Source: Phytophthora hibernalis (taxonomy: Eukaryota > Oomycota > Peronosporomycetes > Peronosporales > Peronosporaceae). Taken from it: a stretch of 64,000 bases of DNA. The stretch is from contig JAAKBF010000246.1 in assembly GCA_012656075.1 (NCBI GenBank), forward strand, positions 62,001 to 126,000, written 5' to 3'. Below, piece by piece: positions 20,398 to 32,103 of this stretch. The translations under genes and the position numbers were made by a program. Positions within the stretch are counted from its first letter, which is position 1. Each line of letters begins with the position of its first letter. The notes under the pieces were generated by a model that ran no database searches, was not told where the DNA came from, and worked only from the letters and a program-made list of their open reading frames with translations.

Positions 20398-21477
20398 TCA
20401 ACTACTGGAGCGATCAAGACCGTGATACAGTCAGTGCGAGTGTAAGCAGAAGACCCGTTGCAACAAGACTGGGACGAGATCGCCGAACGACTTGTCTTCG
20501 CTATCAACAACTCTCAGGAAGGCACTCGGAAGGATACTCCGTTCTACCTCGTTCATGGGTGGGATGCTCGGTCTACGCTGCGAGCAATGTCGTCGTCGCT
20601 AAAACGAGGATCCCGAGGGCAAACCGATGCACTAGCATGGCGCCGAGAAGTGAACCGACAACAAGAAATTGCATGGAAAATGGCGATGGAGTACCAGAAG
20701 GTCGAGAAGGCTCGGAGAGCCTGCGAGCACAATGAGTTGCTTAACCGACGTCAAGCAGCAGTAGTAACGAGGATTCCAGCGAATGACTGCGAGAACGACG
20801 TAGCACCGAATCGTGACGGGTCAGAGGTACCATTGGTTGCCGAAAGGCAGGGGACAACGACGGAAACCGACGGGAACGAAGCCTCGGACACCGGGCAGGA
20901 AGAGACTGGGGCGTCTCCCGAAGCTACTGAAGAAGCACCGAGGTCTCTAGTCAAGCCTGGGAGCAGGGTGGCTCTACATGGAGCGCGTGAAACCAGGATT
21001 GACCAAAAAGCTAGCACATAGGTGGCACGGACCATTCCCGATCAAGAAAAAGCCGAAGAGTTCGCATATGAGCTAGAGTTGCCGGATCGACGTGGTTATC
21101 GGTTCTACCCAGTGGTGCATGTCTCACGGCTCAAGGCGGTGAACGAATATGGCGACCGACCGAGGAGTCAGCTGACAGCTGAGGTGACCGAGGATACGAG
21201 GATTGATTTTGACGAGGAGCTGTTACCAGAAGATAGCTGGGAGCCTGACAGAGTGGCAGGCGAATACGAAGTAGAGGCTATTCTGGACGATCAATCACCG
21301 CTAACGACGAGCACTAATCGCGCTGTCAGAGAATTCAAGGTGAAGTGGGTCGGTCATGACGAGCCTACCTGGAAACCAGCATCGAATTTGTCGTGCGGCG
21401 GTTTGCTTTACGACTACCTGCGAACCCGACGCAGCGAACGACGGCTCCAAATGGTTCAAGTAGCTGGCGAGGACTAG
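20398..21477 (+). pseudogene. Gypsy A integrase C-terminus and chromodomain (copy 1)
   Basis: The readable protein starts in the integrase helix after the catalytic core (QQDWDEIAERLVFAINNSQ), passes TPFYLVHGWDARSTLRAM and a long charged helix, and after a frame change near 21000 continues with ELELPDRRGYRFYPVVHVSR (integrase SH3-like end). It ends in a chromodomain (EYEVEAILDDQSP, EFKVKWVGHDEPTWKPASNL). The chromodomain would direct integration to marked chromatin. A TAA at about 20443 replaces an expected Tyr in VRV-Y-AEDP. The catalytic core is absent. Confidence 0.85.
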
Positions 21478-21846
21478 ATCGAACCGCTACCGAGGATTGA
21501 ACTGCCTACGGGGTTGGTACAGCCCGTAGAAGCAGACGCAACATGAGACTGTACCAGAATGAACGTCACCGATCACTGGACGACCAAGTCTCCTAGGAGG
21601 CTCGGTTTATGGATGAGAAGTGACGAGAAGAACTGCCTACGGGGATTATGCAGCCCGTAGTACCAGGCGAAGATGACTACTGCATTAAAATTGTAGATGT
21701 GTATACGAAGTGAGCAATTTTGAGATGAACTTGGATTGAATGGGATTACTAAGGCCGAACTACACCTACGATTGACTACGGGGTTCGGACGGTGTCAGGG
21801 TAGTTGGGCGAAGGATTAACGAAGCAGAAAAACACGCGACCGAGGT

Positions 21847-24800
21847 CTAGACGTCGGCAGTAGACGCAATGTCGGCCAGCACGTCCAAGCTGGATGTCGA
21901 TCCAGGAGCTGATATGGTAGCGCCAGTAGACGCACCAGCTGGAGTCGTCGAATCCTCGGCTTCGGCTTCTTCCTTTTCTTCATCGTTGGTAGGTCCTGGA
22001 GGAGCAGTCACAGTAGCTTGAGCTACCCAGGGGGACACGACCGAGGCTTGTGGTAACGACGGATTCCCCATGATTCCCGAAATTACCTCCGCCTCGGTCA
22101 TACTACGAGGCACGAACAAAGGCACCGGAGGATTGCACGGCGCGAACGTAGTGTTGAACGGATGGATGGAAGGTGCGTCCACCCAACAGTTTGACCAGAG
22201 CTGGCGAGAATCCAGAATGGAGAGCTCACCAACCCAGTCCTCGGACGCCGGAGCCCACTCGATCACCTCGAACGACTATTGGAGGTAGCTGGGCTCCAAC
22301 AAATGTTCGGTCTGTGCTTCACGAGGCTTGCTGGGGCGTTCGACACACCACTTCCAGCTCCGATACACCATTTGCTGGCGTAGCCGGTCTGCCCGGAGAT
22401 TCCGAGCTTTGTTGTACTGAGTTCAGGCGGAACGAAGCCCGCCGACCGAGGGATCACCAGCACCAAGTCTCTGAGCCATACCCGAAGGTACGCTTCAACC
22501 GCAACAACCTGAACCCAGTGGCGGCGCTCCCACAGCGCTAGGCTCAGGTTCGCGTTCTCGGTCCGGTCCGTGGAGATACCCTGAAATTGGCGCCACATCT
22601 TGATTGACCGAGCCAGGCCGGTGGCGCGAGCTGAAATCTTGGTGCCAAGTGGGTGTTGGTCAATAGCGAGACAACAGGGTCGCTCCGGCATCTTCAACCG
22701 CATTTGCTGCCAGGGATGGGCTGGATTGGTCCAATCCGCAATATCGTGGATGCCGGCCACCGAGCACGGGGACTCGACACCCTTGGCAATAGGTGGAGTC
22801 AGGCTACTATTGTGATTTTGGCATAAGGCCGCCTGGGCGCCCGGAGCAACGAATCCAGGTGTCAAATACGGCCCGGCCATCAGAGCAAGGCGATGTGACG
22901 GTGTCCCTGGCGCAGTAGGCGCAGCCGGCGCGAAAGTTCTTGGGTCGGTGCCAGGAACCATGGAAAGCGTAGCCGTCACTTTGGGTGTGTGACCGCAGGA
23001 GCCCGACCGAGACCTCGGTGTATGCCCTTGAGCGGCAGTAGCAGGAGGCGTCGAACCATCGGTTGTCATTACAATCGACCCCGCAGGAGTCGACGGTACC
23101 AAAATCGTAGGAACCGGAGTAGACACCGTCACCGAGGTCGCAGGAGTCGTGACCGATGAGGTGATCGGTATCCCACCCGACAACGGCAATGACGCGGAGA
23201 CCGGCTGCAATACAGGAACAGCCGGTACGCTTGGAGGAGTCGGGGTAGGCTGATTCGAGACCGACGAAATCGTTGGAGTCACGACCGAGACCGTCTGCGA
23301 CAATACTGGTGGCGTCGGAGTCACCGAACTTTGGGTGAGGCCGGTACAATAGGCGACCCTGAGGTTTGAGAAGACTCAGACGATGACGAGGAGCCGATGT
23401 TGAAATCATCGGACGCCTCCAGAGTCTCTAGTTCCCTCTGAGACCGCAAAGTGGCCAACACCGACGCACTACGGGTGGACCGACCATCACGACGAGGCGG
23501 CGAAACCACCGCTGAAGAAAATGACCCATATGCGAGAATCGCAGCCGTCCGACCATCTGTATCAAAATCATCACCCGACAAGTCAACGACTTCGGCGGGG
23601 GTCGGAAGCACCAAGGATCCAGCGGCCGTTGGAGACCCAGGTGGAGGACTCGGTGGGGACCCAGGTGGAGGACTTGGTTGGGAACCAGGAGGAAGACTTG
23701 GCGGTGATCCACTCGGCGATGAACTGACCGAGAGGCTCGGTAGCGATCCAGCAGGAAGTCCAGACGCCGGGAGAGGTGGTGGCGAACTGACCGAAGGTTT
23801 GGGCTTGTGCCCTCAAAATGGGGCACCCAAACTCTTAGAACCGCTTGCTGGCAGGAAGGGTCGTCTTCGGCGGCACCAACGGAACGTGCGGAGGATGCGC
23901 TGGCGTCGCCTGCGGTGGCGGAGAGCTTAAGATGCTTGCTGCCGGAGACGCTTGCGCCGATTCCTTCGATGTTGGGACACCGACGGAATGAGCGGCAGGT
24001 CGTCCGAATCCTCGGAGGCATCACCAGCAGCCGACGCTGCCTGCGCTGGAGGTTTGGACCCCGAGTCTGAGGCCTTGGGCTCTTGGTGGCTGTCCTCCTA
24101 ACTCTCCGAAGACGCACTGGCTGCGCTTCGAAGTGATGCTCGGAGGAGCGAGGCCGAGCAACTCCTGGTCGATGTCGTCCGCAGCGATACCTGAACGAGG
24201 GAAAGACTAGCTTTAGAAGACTGATGGGGCAAGAAGAGAAGAGCAGAACGTACCAGCAGAAGCAAGCACCAATGTGTCAACATCGAGCTCGTGGAGAGCA
24301 GCGTGGCGACGCAGAATGGAGTTCGCTCGCTTCAAACTCGCGACCTGAGCTTCGAGGGTTTGAACCTGAAGAGAAACTTCACCGACCGAGGCTTGGTCAG
24401 AAGCCTCGAGGGCAGCCCGATGCTTGGCCACCTGCTCTGTATATGCCACCAGGCCTGCCATGAAACTCTCACGATCCTGGTGGAGGAGTCGCTGCGTCGA
24501 CGTCGCCGAAGCCTCGGCCGTGGTCGCGTGAGCAGCCCACAGCCCCACGATGCGGTCGTGATCGGCGGTGGCAGTGTTGGTCTGGCGCATGTGGGCGGCA
24601 GCCTGGTCGCGTTCGTCCTTGAGAGCGAAGTATGACTGGCGGTTGTCATCCAGAGATTCACGAGTACGGCTCTCATCGCTCGAGGCCTGGGTGCAGAAAC
24701 GCTCGAACTTCTCGCGTTCTAGCGTCTCTGCCTGGAGCCGGTCCTCGGTGTCGGCGAGTCGAGCCTTGAGATCCGCCACTTCGTTACGGAGGACGACGAC

Positions 24801-25436
24801 GAGCTCTGATTCACCCGGTGGAAGTTGGGCGGGAGCCACGGCTGTCTCCAGAACCTCACCGAGGTCTGTGGCGCGCTCTATCATGTTGTCGAGTGACGAA
24901 TCGACTCGCCGAGAACACTGACGGGCCATACCAACCACGAGCTGACCCAACTGGAGGAGACGCTGCTCGACCAGAGCAGAAACCGAAGGGTCGGTCGAGG
25001 CAACGGGAGGAGGAGCGACGCCGAAGGTGTCGGTCTGACATCCTACCGAGGCAAGGCGTGTGTCCCGGGCGCCCAAGGGTCCGGATACCGCCGCGGGAGT
25101 ACCGCAAAGCAGGTATGCCAGGACAAGCGAGGCGTCGGATGATGACGGAGGCGTGCGAAGCGGTGAGCTCTCGGCTGCACCGCCACCAGCCGGCGGAGGA
25201 TCATCAGGACGTTGTGCAGGCGGGACCGAGGCATCATCAGAGCTGGGAACGTCGGCTGGAGCATTGGCAGTCCCCTGCGATCGTGCCTGAGATATTGAAG
25301 CAAGATGCAACGAAGAGTTAGAAGGTGCGCAGAATGCTAAGATGATGAAGGTGGAGAAGCTTATCTCGTCGCCCGGGGCGATAGCACGGAGAGTGGCAGC
25401 GGTGGCGTCGCTGAGAAGACGCGACAGATGGGTCAT
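21847..25436 (-). CDS. Antisense gene of gypsy A (copy 1): coiled coil, basic motif, SIM
   Basis: Located between pol and the 3' LTR, on the opposite strand to pol. The N-terminal exon (25436-24250) has a Ser/Pro-rich start (DASLVLAYLLCGTP), a conserved RLASVGCQTDTFG motif, VEQRLLQLGQLVVGMARQ, and a long Ala/Glu/Arg coiled coil ending RRHAALHELDVDTLVLASAG. An intron (about 24249-24193, GTACGT..TTCAG, phase 1) leads to IAADDIDQELLGL. Further down, across frame changes, come EDSDDLPLIPS, the basic run HRRNRRKRLRQQ (about 23985-23945), the SIM-like VVDLSGDDFDT (about 23590), a Thr/Pro-rich region and a C-terminal block with TNPAHPWQQMRLKMPERPC. It ends at 21847. Intron 1 may lie at about 25375-25275 with a decayed donor. 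Function unknown; a nuclear regulatory role is inference. Confidence 0.6.
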
Positions 25437-25564
25437 GATGCAAAAATGTGAAGCACCACGACGCGCACTACTTGTGGGAGTTTGCGTCGAGGCAGGGGCA
25501 GTTGTGGTGTGGGTTTTGGGGCGCTCGGTCTCCAGTCGGCAAGGTTGCCCTTGCTGAAAGAAAG

Positions 25565-25866
25565 TGACCGGCGTGCCCTGATTAGCGGATTACATTCCCC
25601 GCGCCACAGTGACCACGATAGTTTAGTGACCGAGGTCTCGGCCGGGTATGATAAATTCCCCGCCGAGAGTGTAAACCTTCGTTTGTACCCATGTCAGTTT
25701 CGTACCCTCGGTCTTATAGACCCAGGTACAGGATCACATACTGGGATCTGTTCACACTGGATATTTGTACTTACGTATAGGATTAGCTATAGGATTGACT
25801 ACAGAGGCTCTCAGAGACATAGATGAACAGAAATAAATCAGCAGTCTTCCCCCAATTCACCAAGGG
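25565..25866 (+). repeat. Gypsy A 3' LTR, truncated (copy 1)
   Basis: About 300 bases match the LTR start at 56195 onwards, including the stretch from GGTACAGGATCACATACTGG to CAAGGGTCAA. A purine run (GAAAGAAAG) precedes TGACCGG and is taken as polypurine tract and LTR start. Homology stops after the AATAAA-containing segment. Confidence 0.65.
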
Positions 25867-26309
25867 TCAATCTCACCACCAAGAGGTGGTGGCAAGCAAC
25901 GGAAAGGGCTACAACAGCACAAGAAAAGGATACACCCCACGCGATCGGCTTGAATCAAGACTCGATCGCAGCACACCAACGACCGCGTGAAGAATACCCG
26001 CGTGGCCGTCACCGACCCAGACCCCGGAAGGAGCAACCAAGCTCCGACCTCCGCTTTGGTCACCACTGACCGTCTTCGCGAACACCGGAAGTGCGTAACC
26101 CGCCCAGCCGTCGGGTACACAAGGTGACTACGAAGTTTCGATCGCGCCAGATCAACGGACTACCCCTCCGACAGTCGGCAGTCCGGGCGTACCGTGCGCA
26201 AGCTTCGACCACGTCAGCAATTTTCGTGAAGTACCTTCGCCACACATGTATACGTCTTCTATTTAGTATTAAGAAGCCGTGCTGCTGCGTCGGACCGTGC
26301 GTCGAACAC
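25867..26309. other. No gene recognised
   Basis: Spacer between the truncated LTR and the piggyBac fragment. The inverted CACCACCAAGAGGTGGTGG at the start forms a short hairpin. Confidence 0.4.
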
Positions 26310-27634
26310 ACCTGATCGAGATGAAGATGAACTGAGGGCGGCTGGACCTGCTGCGGCAACTAGTCCAGATGCGACGACGAATGTTGCTTCATTCCCTGAT
26401 CACCCCGACGATACACCAACCGCGTCAGCGGACGATGCAATGGTGCTTGCGTCAAACGCGCCCGTTGTCCAAGCTGTAGAGCCCAGAGATGTCCAACGAA
26501 CCGATGCGATACAAGCAGTCCGAGCAAACTATCTCCAGAATGTTGCTGCCGCTCGCCAAAGACACGCACAAGCTGCTGCAAACGGTAAGGTTTATGCTGT
26601 ATTTAAACCTGAATGCTATGCTCAATCTAACGCTGAATGATATAACGCATATTATGATGTCCAATGATACGGACCAGGTCGGACCAGTGATGAGTATATC
26701 CGGGACTTGAACACCGATGAAGCTCGAGGAATTGCTGCCGAGGCTGCTATCACTGCTGTGGATGACACCGTAGCGACGCAAGCCCCAGTTATTACAAGTT
26801 CCTGACACGTGTATCGGCGCGCCGCTCACTGATTATCGGATCAAGTCCAACACCAAGTACACCGCCTCGCAACGAACATTCGACGTCACAGCCTCTGCTG
26901 GCTACGACACCTCATCTCGAAGACTCCGACGTGGCGGCCGCGTCTGATGCTGCTGAATCTATCGACACTGTGATCCCTGACAATGATTCCGTGCACTCTT
27001 CATTCACATCCAGTGATGCCGAGCATGGTAAGTTCTCAAGTGTGCTGCATATTGTGCTGCATATTATGTTTTATTGTATCCTGCATTACTAACTTGTATT
27101 GCTATATCTCTGTAGACAATGAGGAGGACGACGGATGTAGCGCTTTGGGTAGTGTGCTACTAGCGGATAGCAGTGATTCTCTTAACGTTGTGATGGATGC
27201 TGAGACCGCGGCCCAGTTTGATTCAAGGACTCTGGTGACAAGGCCGAGAATGATGACGTGGAGAGTGGGGAATACAGTTCGGACGAAGACCCTGAAGGTT
27301 ACTGCGTTCCTGAAGATGTTGTTCCTGCATCAGCTCAGACAGAGGAGGAGATTGCAGCAGAGGTCCTCTTTGCAGTGGACTTCCTGTCCAAGTTCGGCGG
27401 AGTAGACGAAGTACTTGCTGTTAATCTGAAGAGCGATGTGTTGCGAGAGATGACTCCAAGCGGATGGGAAGATGTCGTGGAGCCGGATACCTACGGCTAT
27501 CTGATGACGCCTTACGAGTCTGTGGGTAATGGAGAGAGCTACCCAGGACTTCGACAAGGCTACTCGGGTGCGACTGCAGAAGTGTTGCGCAGAGGAGACT
27601 CGCCTGTGGCTCTGTTCTTCTACTTCATGCCCGT
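26310..27634 (+). mobile_element. piggyBac-like transposase, N-terminal part (copy 1)
   Basis: Exons 26310-26584, 26678-27027 and 27116-27634 are separated by introns with GTAAG donors; the second has a perfect TACTAAC branch site. The sequence is acidic and disordered (DNEEDDGCSALGSVLLADSS; DPEGYCVPEDVVPASAQTEE). It then reaches a conserved start of the piggyBac region (AAEVLFAVDFLSKFGGVDEV, WEDVVEPDTYGYLMTPYESV, GDSPVALFFYFMPV). Single-base frame changes occur near 26803 and 27235. At 27635 the ORF is cut by the LTR of another element, so the DDD catalytic domain is missing. Confidence 0.65.
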
Positions 27635-28562
27635 GTGGAGAAGCGGACTGTCGGAGGGCGGTACAACGCCGAATACCGACGTAAAAGTGGAGTGACGGAG
27701 AGCGACGAAGTCTGGCTGACGTTTGATGGATGTCGACCCGGAGCGACGCGAAACGGAATTTTCTGCAGGAAAGACGGAGTCGGATCAGACAGCTTGCCCC
27801 GTTTATATACAACTGTGGGACGAGGCCTGTGACAGGGAGAACCGCGATCGGAGACAATGTTTACGCCCCGACCTACAACCCCGAACGACGGACCCCAATC
27901 TGGCAACTCGACTGACCCCGCTGTGGCAACTGGTTCACGTGATCCGGGTAAATCAGGACAACGATGATGGGTAAGCAAGGCGGGAAGTGATAGGAAGAAA
28001 GCCGGAGAGCCAACGAGTGGCGAGGAGGCATTGATAGGATAGGACAACATAAGGCTCAGTCCCGAATTCTCTTTGTGATACGCAAGTGGATTTCCTTCGT
28101 TCCAAAGCCAGCAGCCTTGACCGAGAAGAGCCCCAGGATAACCGGCCCCGTCGTTCGCTGCTGGATCGGTGTACTCAACCCCCAACATCCCGTGCCCAAT
28201 AAGAGGGACACGTTAAACGATACCGTCCAGGCGTTGCTGATAACCCGGCGCCGAAGACGAAGAACGCACTGGCCCGATTACGCCGTGCACAACCGAGGAA
28301 ACGCCGGCCCGATAACGCCGCACGCCTAAGGTCGAAGAGGAGAGGACGTCGTCACGCACGAGTGAGACGTCAGAGCAAGAGCGACGCAGAGCGAGGAGAA
28401 TCCGCGCTGTGCCTGAGAAGCACGCTTCAAGGTTCCTAACCAACTTGGATCACACCCCACCCAGAGATACACTACTCAAACAACCGGGGATTTGCCCGAC
28501 GTTAACGCGTAGGGTTTGTGCGAGGACGACTTTGCAGATTTCTGCTAAGGCGCTACTCCACA
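27635..28562 (+). repeat. LTR of gypsy family C (928 bp)
   Basis: It begins TGTGGAG inside the piggyBac ORF and ends CTCCACA, which are perfect inverted 7-mers. It is followed at once by a primer-binding site and a gag start. No second LTR is in the window, so the borders rest on the inverted ends, the primer site and the point where piggyBac coding stops. Confidence 0.7.
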
Positions 28563-28838
28563 ATTGTGCCGCGACCCGGGAGTACTACTCTGGAAGAGGG
28601 TGTAACGATCAAGAAGGAACCGGGAGCGTGAGCGCCGTCGATCAGAAGGTCATCGACGGCAAGTGAGCTCGTGGAGAGACCTGACGCGTCGTGGAGCTCC
28701 AAGGGAACCTTCACGACAGGCCATGGTGCCAGCGATAAAGAGGAGGCGTTCGAAGAACAGTTCGCCGTTCCCGATGTGGCTTCCCGGAAGCCACCAAGGG
28801 TCCTGACGCACGTCAAGACCCCTCCGATCCGAAGTCTG
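28563..28838 (+). pseudogene. Gypsy C primer site and start of gag
   Basis: TTGTGCCGCGACCCGGGAG (from 28564) resembles the primer site of gypsy A (TGGTGCCGCGACCCGAG). Downstream, an open segment VTIKKEPGA, stop, then STASELVERPDASWSSKGTF and SRKPPRVLTHVKTPPIRSL looks like a Gag N-terminus with one TGA. It ends at 28838, where minus-strand gypsy A sequence begins. Confidence 0.5.
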
Positions 28839-29488
28839 TAGGGACTGCTGGATTGCGAGTCTCGAGTCTCCGACCACAATTAAATCCTCGGTGCCGGGCT
28901 CCAGCGCTGTCACCACACCATTGTTCATACCTGCGTACTCAGCGAGGTTTACTGTGGTGGTCTCAAGGTAAGCACTCGCAGCCGTCACTACCGTCCATTC
29001 CGGTAATTTCCATACTATCCATGAGCAACTACCATTCCCGCCATTCTTCTCCGTCTTGGCTGAGCCATCAAAAGATATCACGAAGCCATTGTAAGTCCTC
29101 GGTGGGCATGCGTATAGCAAGTGTGGATCACTGCGAGCAGTCGGCGATCCTCGTGACGGTGGTGTCACCGGGGCTAACGAGTCTTCGAGTTCAACAAAGC
29201 TGGTAAGCCCAGCTTTTAGTAGCTGAGCAAAAACACAATCTCGTTCCTTAACTCGGTAGACCTTCAGGTGCCACGGGGACAACATGACTGCGAAGTGGGT
29301 CGTACGACTGAACAATGTCTTCGACATATGTATCCACTCCAGTGTCGAGAACCGAGTGTATACATTGATAGTCCGCCGACCAGCTGAGTGTAGCACACTT
29401 TCAACAGTAGCAGCAAAGCTAACACCTCCTTCTCGGCCGGGTGGTAATTCGTCTCGGCGTCTTTCAGTACGCGACCGCAGAACCGCAC
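28839..29488 (-). pseudogene. Gypsy A tandem RNase H domains
   Basis: First comes the end of the normal gypsy RNase H (CGRVLKDAETNYHPAEKEVL, with the catalytic Glu) and its tether. After a frame change comes a second RNase H of the archaeal type: GFVISFDGSAKTEKNGG (Asp), VNLAEYAGMNNG (Glu) and DLIVVGDSRLAIQQSL (Asp). All three expected acidic residues of the second domain are visible. A second RNase H has been described in oomycete gypsy elements and in plant Tat elements. The domain is cut before its last helix and completing Asp. Confidence 0.75.
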
Positions 29489-29548
29489 GGGGTGTAACTT
29501 GTTGTGGTACTGTATCAGAGTGGAACTAAGAGCCCACGCATTAGCAAA

Positions 29549-31511
29549 TCACGTCACGTGCACCTCTTTGGCTCGGTCAAAATGCCGTAGTATCAGCGCG
29601 TCTGCAACCTTCTGTTGTAGCACCGCGAAGCTTCGGTGAGCCGCGGATGCGTTCCCTGTCTGTGTGAAACCCTCGCCCTTGAGTTGGTACAGAGCGGCTC
29701 CGTAGGCTGCAAAGTCTTGGATGAATCTGCTATAATAGTTCAACGCACCGAGGAATGACTGCATTCCTTTCTTCGATGACGGGAACGGCAGCCCCGTCAC
29801 TGTCTTCAACTTCTTTGAATCGGCCCGAATCCCGTCGGCCGACACTTCATGCGACAGAAAATCCACTCGGCCTTGTACGAAAATGCTCTTCGTGAAACTC
29901 ACACTGATCCCACAATCAGCGGACCGTTGAAGCAGTCGGTCCAGGGTGGCTAGACAAGAGTCAAAAGTCTCGGAGGCGAAACAAATATCGTGAGCGAATG
30001 ACCGCCGATCGAACACTGGCACCAACGAGGATTCATCTGCTTCTCCTGTGGAGAACATATCCGCTACAGGACTATTCACCAGTTGGGTCACAGCTTCGAG
30101 CGTCACCGAAGGACTCGCGGTCGGCCTCGAACTTGGTCGGAAAGGTGTTGAAACCTATGATGTACCGTCGGTCACGCCTGTTCTTGCTGCCTCAGCGGCC
30201 GCTTCAGCCGACCGCATCAACTCAGAGAACTGGTTCAAACCACCTTGGGCTGAACGAACCCCACAGAGAGTGATCAATCATTTGTTGGTAAATCATCGGT
30301 GCGTTCTTCAGGCCAAACGGCATACGCAGCCACTTAAAGTGACCGAGTGCAAAAACGAAGGCCGATATTTTCCGAGCTCTCATCGTCATCATTATCACCC
30401 AGAATTCGCTGGCTGCATCTAAGCAGCAGAATCACATGTAGGCCACCAGGTCAGTCAACAGATCGTCGACCAGCATGGCATACTCCATAATCGCGGTGAT
30501 TGCGTTCACCATCTTGTAATCGATGCACAGGCGAATATCGACGCCGTTCTTCTTCAACACAATCACAATCGGGGATTCCCAAGGGCTGTCCGAGAACGCC
30601 ACCGACCGAGCGTTCATCAAGCCTTTCAGTATTTCGTATAGCTTCTTCAGATGCTTCAGCGGTGTACGCCGATCCCTCTGTCTAATCGGAGGGTGCCCTG
30701 TACATCGATATCGCACACCACGCCATCTGCTGGCGGTGGCAGAGCATTTCCACTCGAAATCATGATCTGATCGTGCTTCTTTAACACGTTGATCAATGCT
30801 CGTTGTTGCTCGGACGTGGCCTTCGGGTTGGTTCACTACGTTGGGTCCTGTATAATCCAAAACCGTCTCCGAAGCTTCGGTCAGGTCAGGCAGGAATGCC
30901 AACTCATGGGCGTAGTCGGTCAACTCCATATCATTTGCCACATGCTCGGCCACACCACCGGGAGCATCGTCAATTCCGACAGCGCGCCAGCGGAAACACG
31001 GACTCCAGACGTATTCCGAGTCTTCTGTGGCCACGGATTCCGGTGCCTCACAGATAATTACATCGCCGTCACCCCTGTCCGAGGATTCGGACGTGGTTGA
31101 ACCCTCACCTTCCTCGATTTTAATGTCCGTAGTCACCATGTCCGAGGTTGCCAGAGTAACGGTTACCGTCGGTTGGTCGCACCCACTTGGCTGTACGTGG
31201 CCCTCCTCAACGTTCGGTGGACCCCGGCGACCGTCTTGGTGCATTATCGGTCGGGAAAGAATCTTCCGAGGCGTCGGATATTCCTGCCGCTCGACTGCTG
31301 GTGGTTGACTGGTTAACCATCGCTCGTAAATCTTGCCCTCACGCTTCAACAACGTGTCATCCCGGCACTCAGCGTACGCCAGCACTTGCCATTCGTCGTC
31401 GTCACTGTCGGCACGAGGTTCCCTATCCGGCGAACCCACACCTCGTGGGTGTTCAGAGATGGGCGTCGTCGAGGTAGTTTGAACTCGCGCCACTCTCGCC
31501 CGGTGACTCAC
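29549..31511 (-). pseudogene. Gypsy A reverse transcriptase
   Basis: The first frame (31511-30432) carries a long acidic linker and then RT fingers (SDSPWESPIVIVLKKNG, VDIRLCIDYKMVNAITAI). The second (30106-29549) carries the palm and thumb: RRSFAHDICFASETFDSCL, where FVDDICF is expected, so the first catalytic Asp is a His, and VDFLSHEVSADGIRAD, MQSFLGALNYYSRFI. The fragment between about 30430 and 30110 is further broken. Catalytic loss plus frame breaks make it inactive. Confidence 0.8.
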
Positions 31512-32103
31512 AGATCCTCGGTCGGGCCACCGACCACTTGTAAACCGAATCCCGGAGCGTCATTCCCGTCACCAAGGGGACCATTACTTCATCCGGTAAC
31601 CGGGCCGTGCCATGGAACAAGTCCAACCGCACTCCAGCTGGGATCATGAAGTCCGTGCCGAGGACTACATCGACCCCTGCACTATGATCCATAATCCACA
31701 ACTCGAATTCATATACTCGCTCCCACCCGAGGGTGATCTTAACGTGTGCTCGGCGACGTGTCTCCATCACTCCTGGGTTGATTCCTCTCACTTCCAGACT
31801 ACGACCGTGGTCTGGAACATCCCGCACGCGTAGTTTCTTCGCATAGGAAGCCGATATCACGCTCACGTTCGTTCCAGTATCGAGCAGAATCCTCGTTCGC
31901 GCGTCATCCACTGCCCCGTTTATCGTGGCACGCAATCGCATCCTCTTATCGTAGCGCTGGGACGACCACCACAACATCCTCTCACCAGACAACAATTTAA
32001 TTGCCTGACCGAGACTTCGGGGTTCATGCTTGGTCACAGCCATACTCGCGATTGAAGCCTCGGTAACCGTGCCAGTAGCTTCCTCCTCGCATTTCACATT
32101 CAC
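31453..32103 (-). pseudogene. Gypsy A retropepsin-like protease region
   Basis: The open frame has RILLDTGTNVSVISASYAKK, a clear D-T-G aspartic protease site, and VDVVLGTDFMIPAGVRLDL, the second conserved strand. It overlaps the RT frame by 59 bases in a different frame. It would cleave the Gag-Pol polyprotein. The domain itself looks intact. Confidence 0.8.

Larger units (their letters stand above)
20398..25866 (+). mobile_element. Ty3/gypsy family A, copy 1 (3' part, with antisense gene)
   Basis: It starts inside the end of integrase (KTVIQSVRV) and contains the integrase tail and chromodomain (to 21477), a spacer with CTACGGGGTTGGTACAG repeats, a long gene on the opposite strand (25436-21847) and the first about 300 bases of the 3' LTR (25565-25866), where the copy is cut off. 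Order and orientation match the copy at 52882-57025, so the antisense gene belongs to the element. The 5' LTR, gag, protease, RT and RNase H are missing. Confidence 0.8.
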
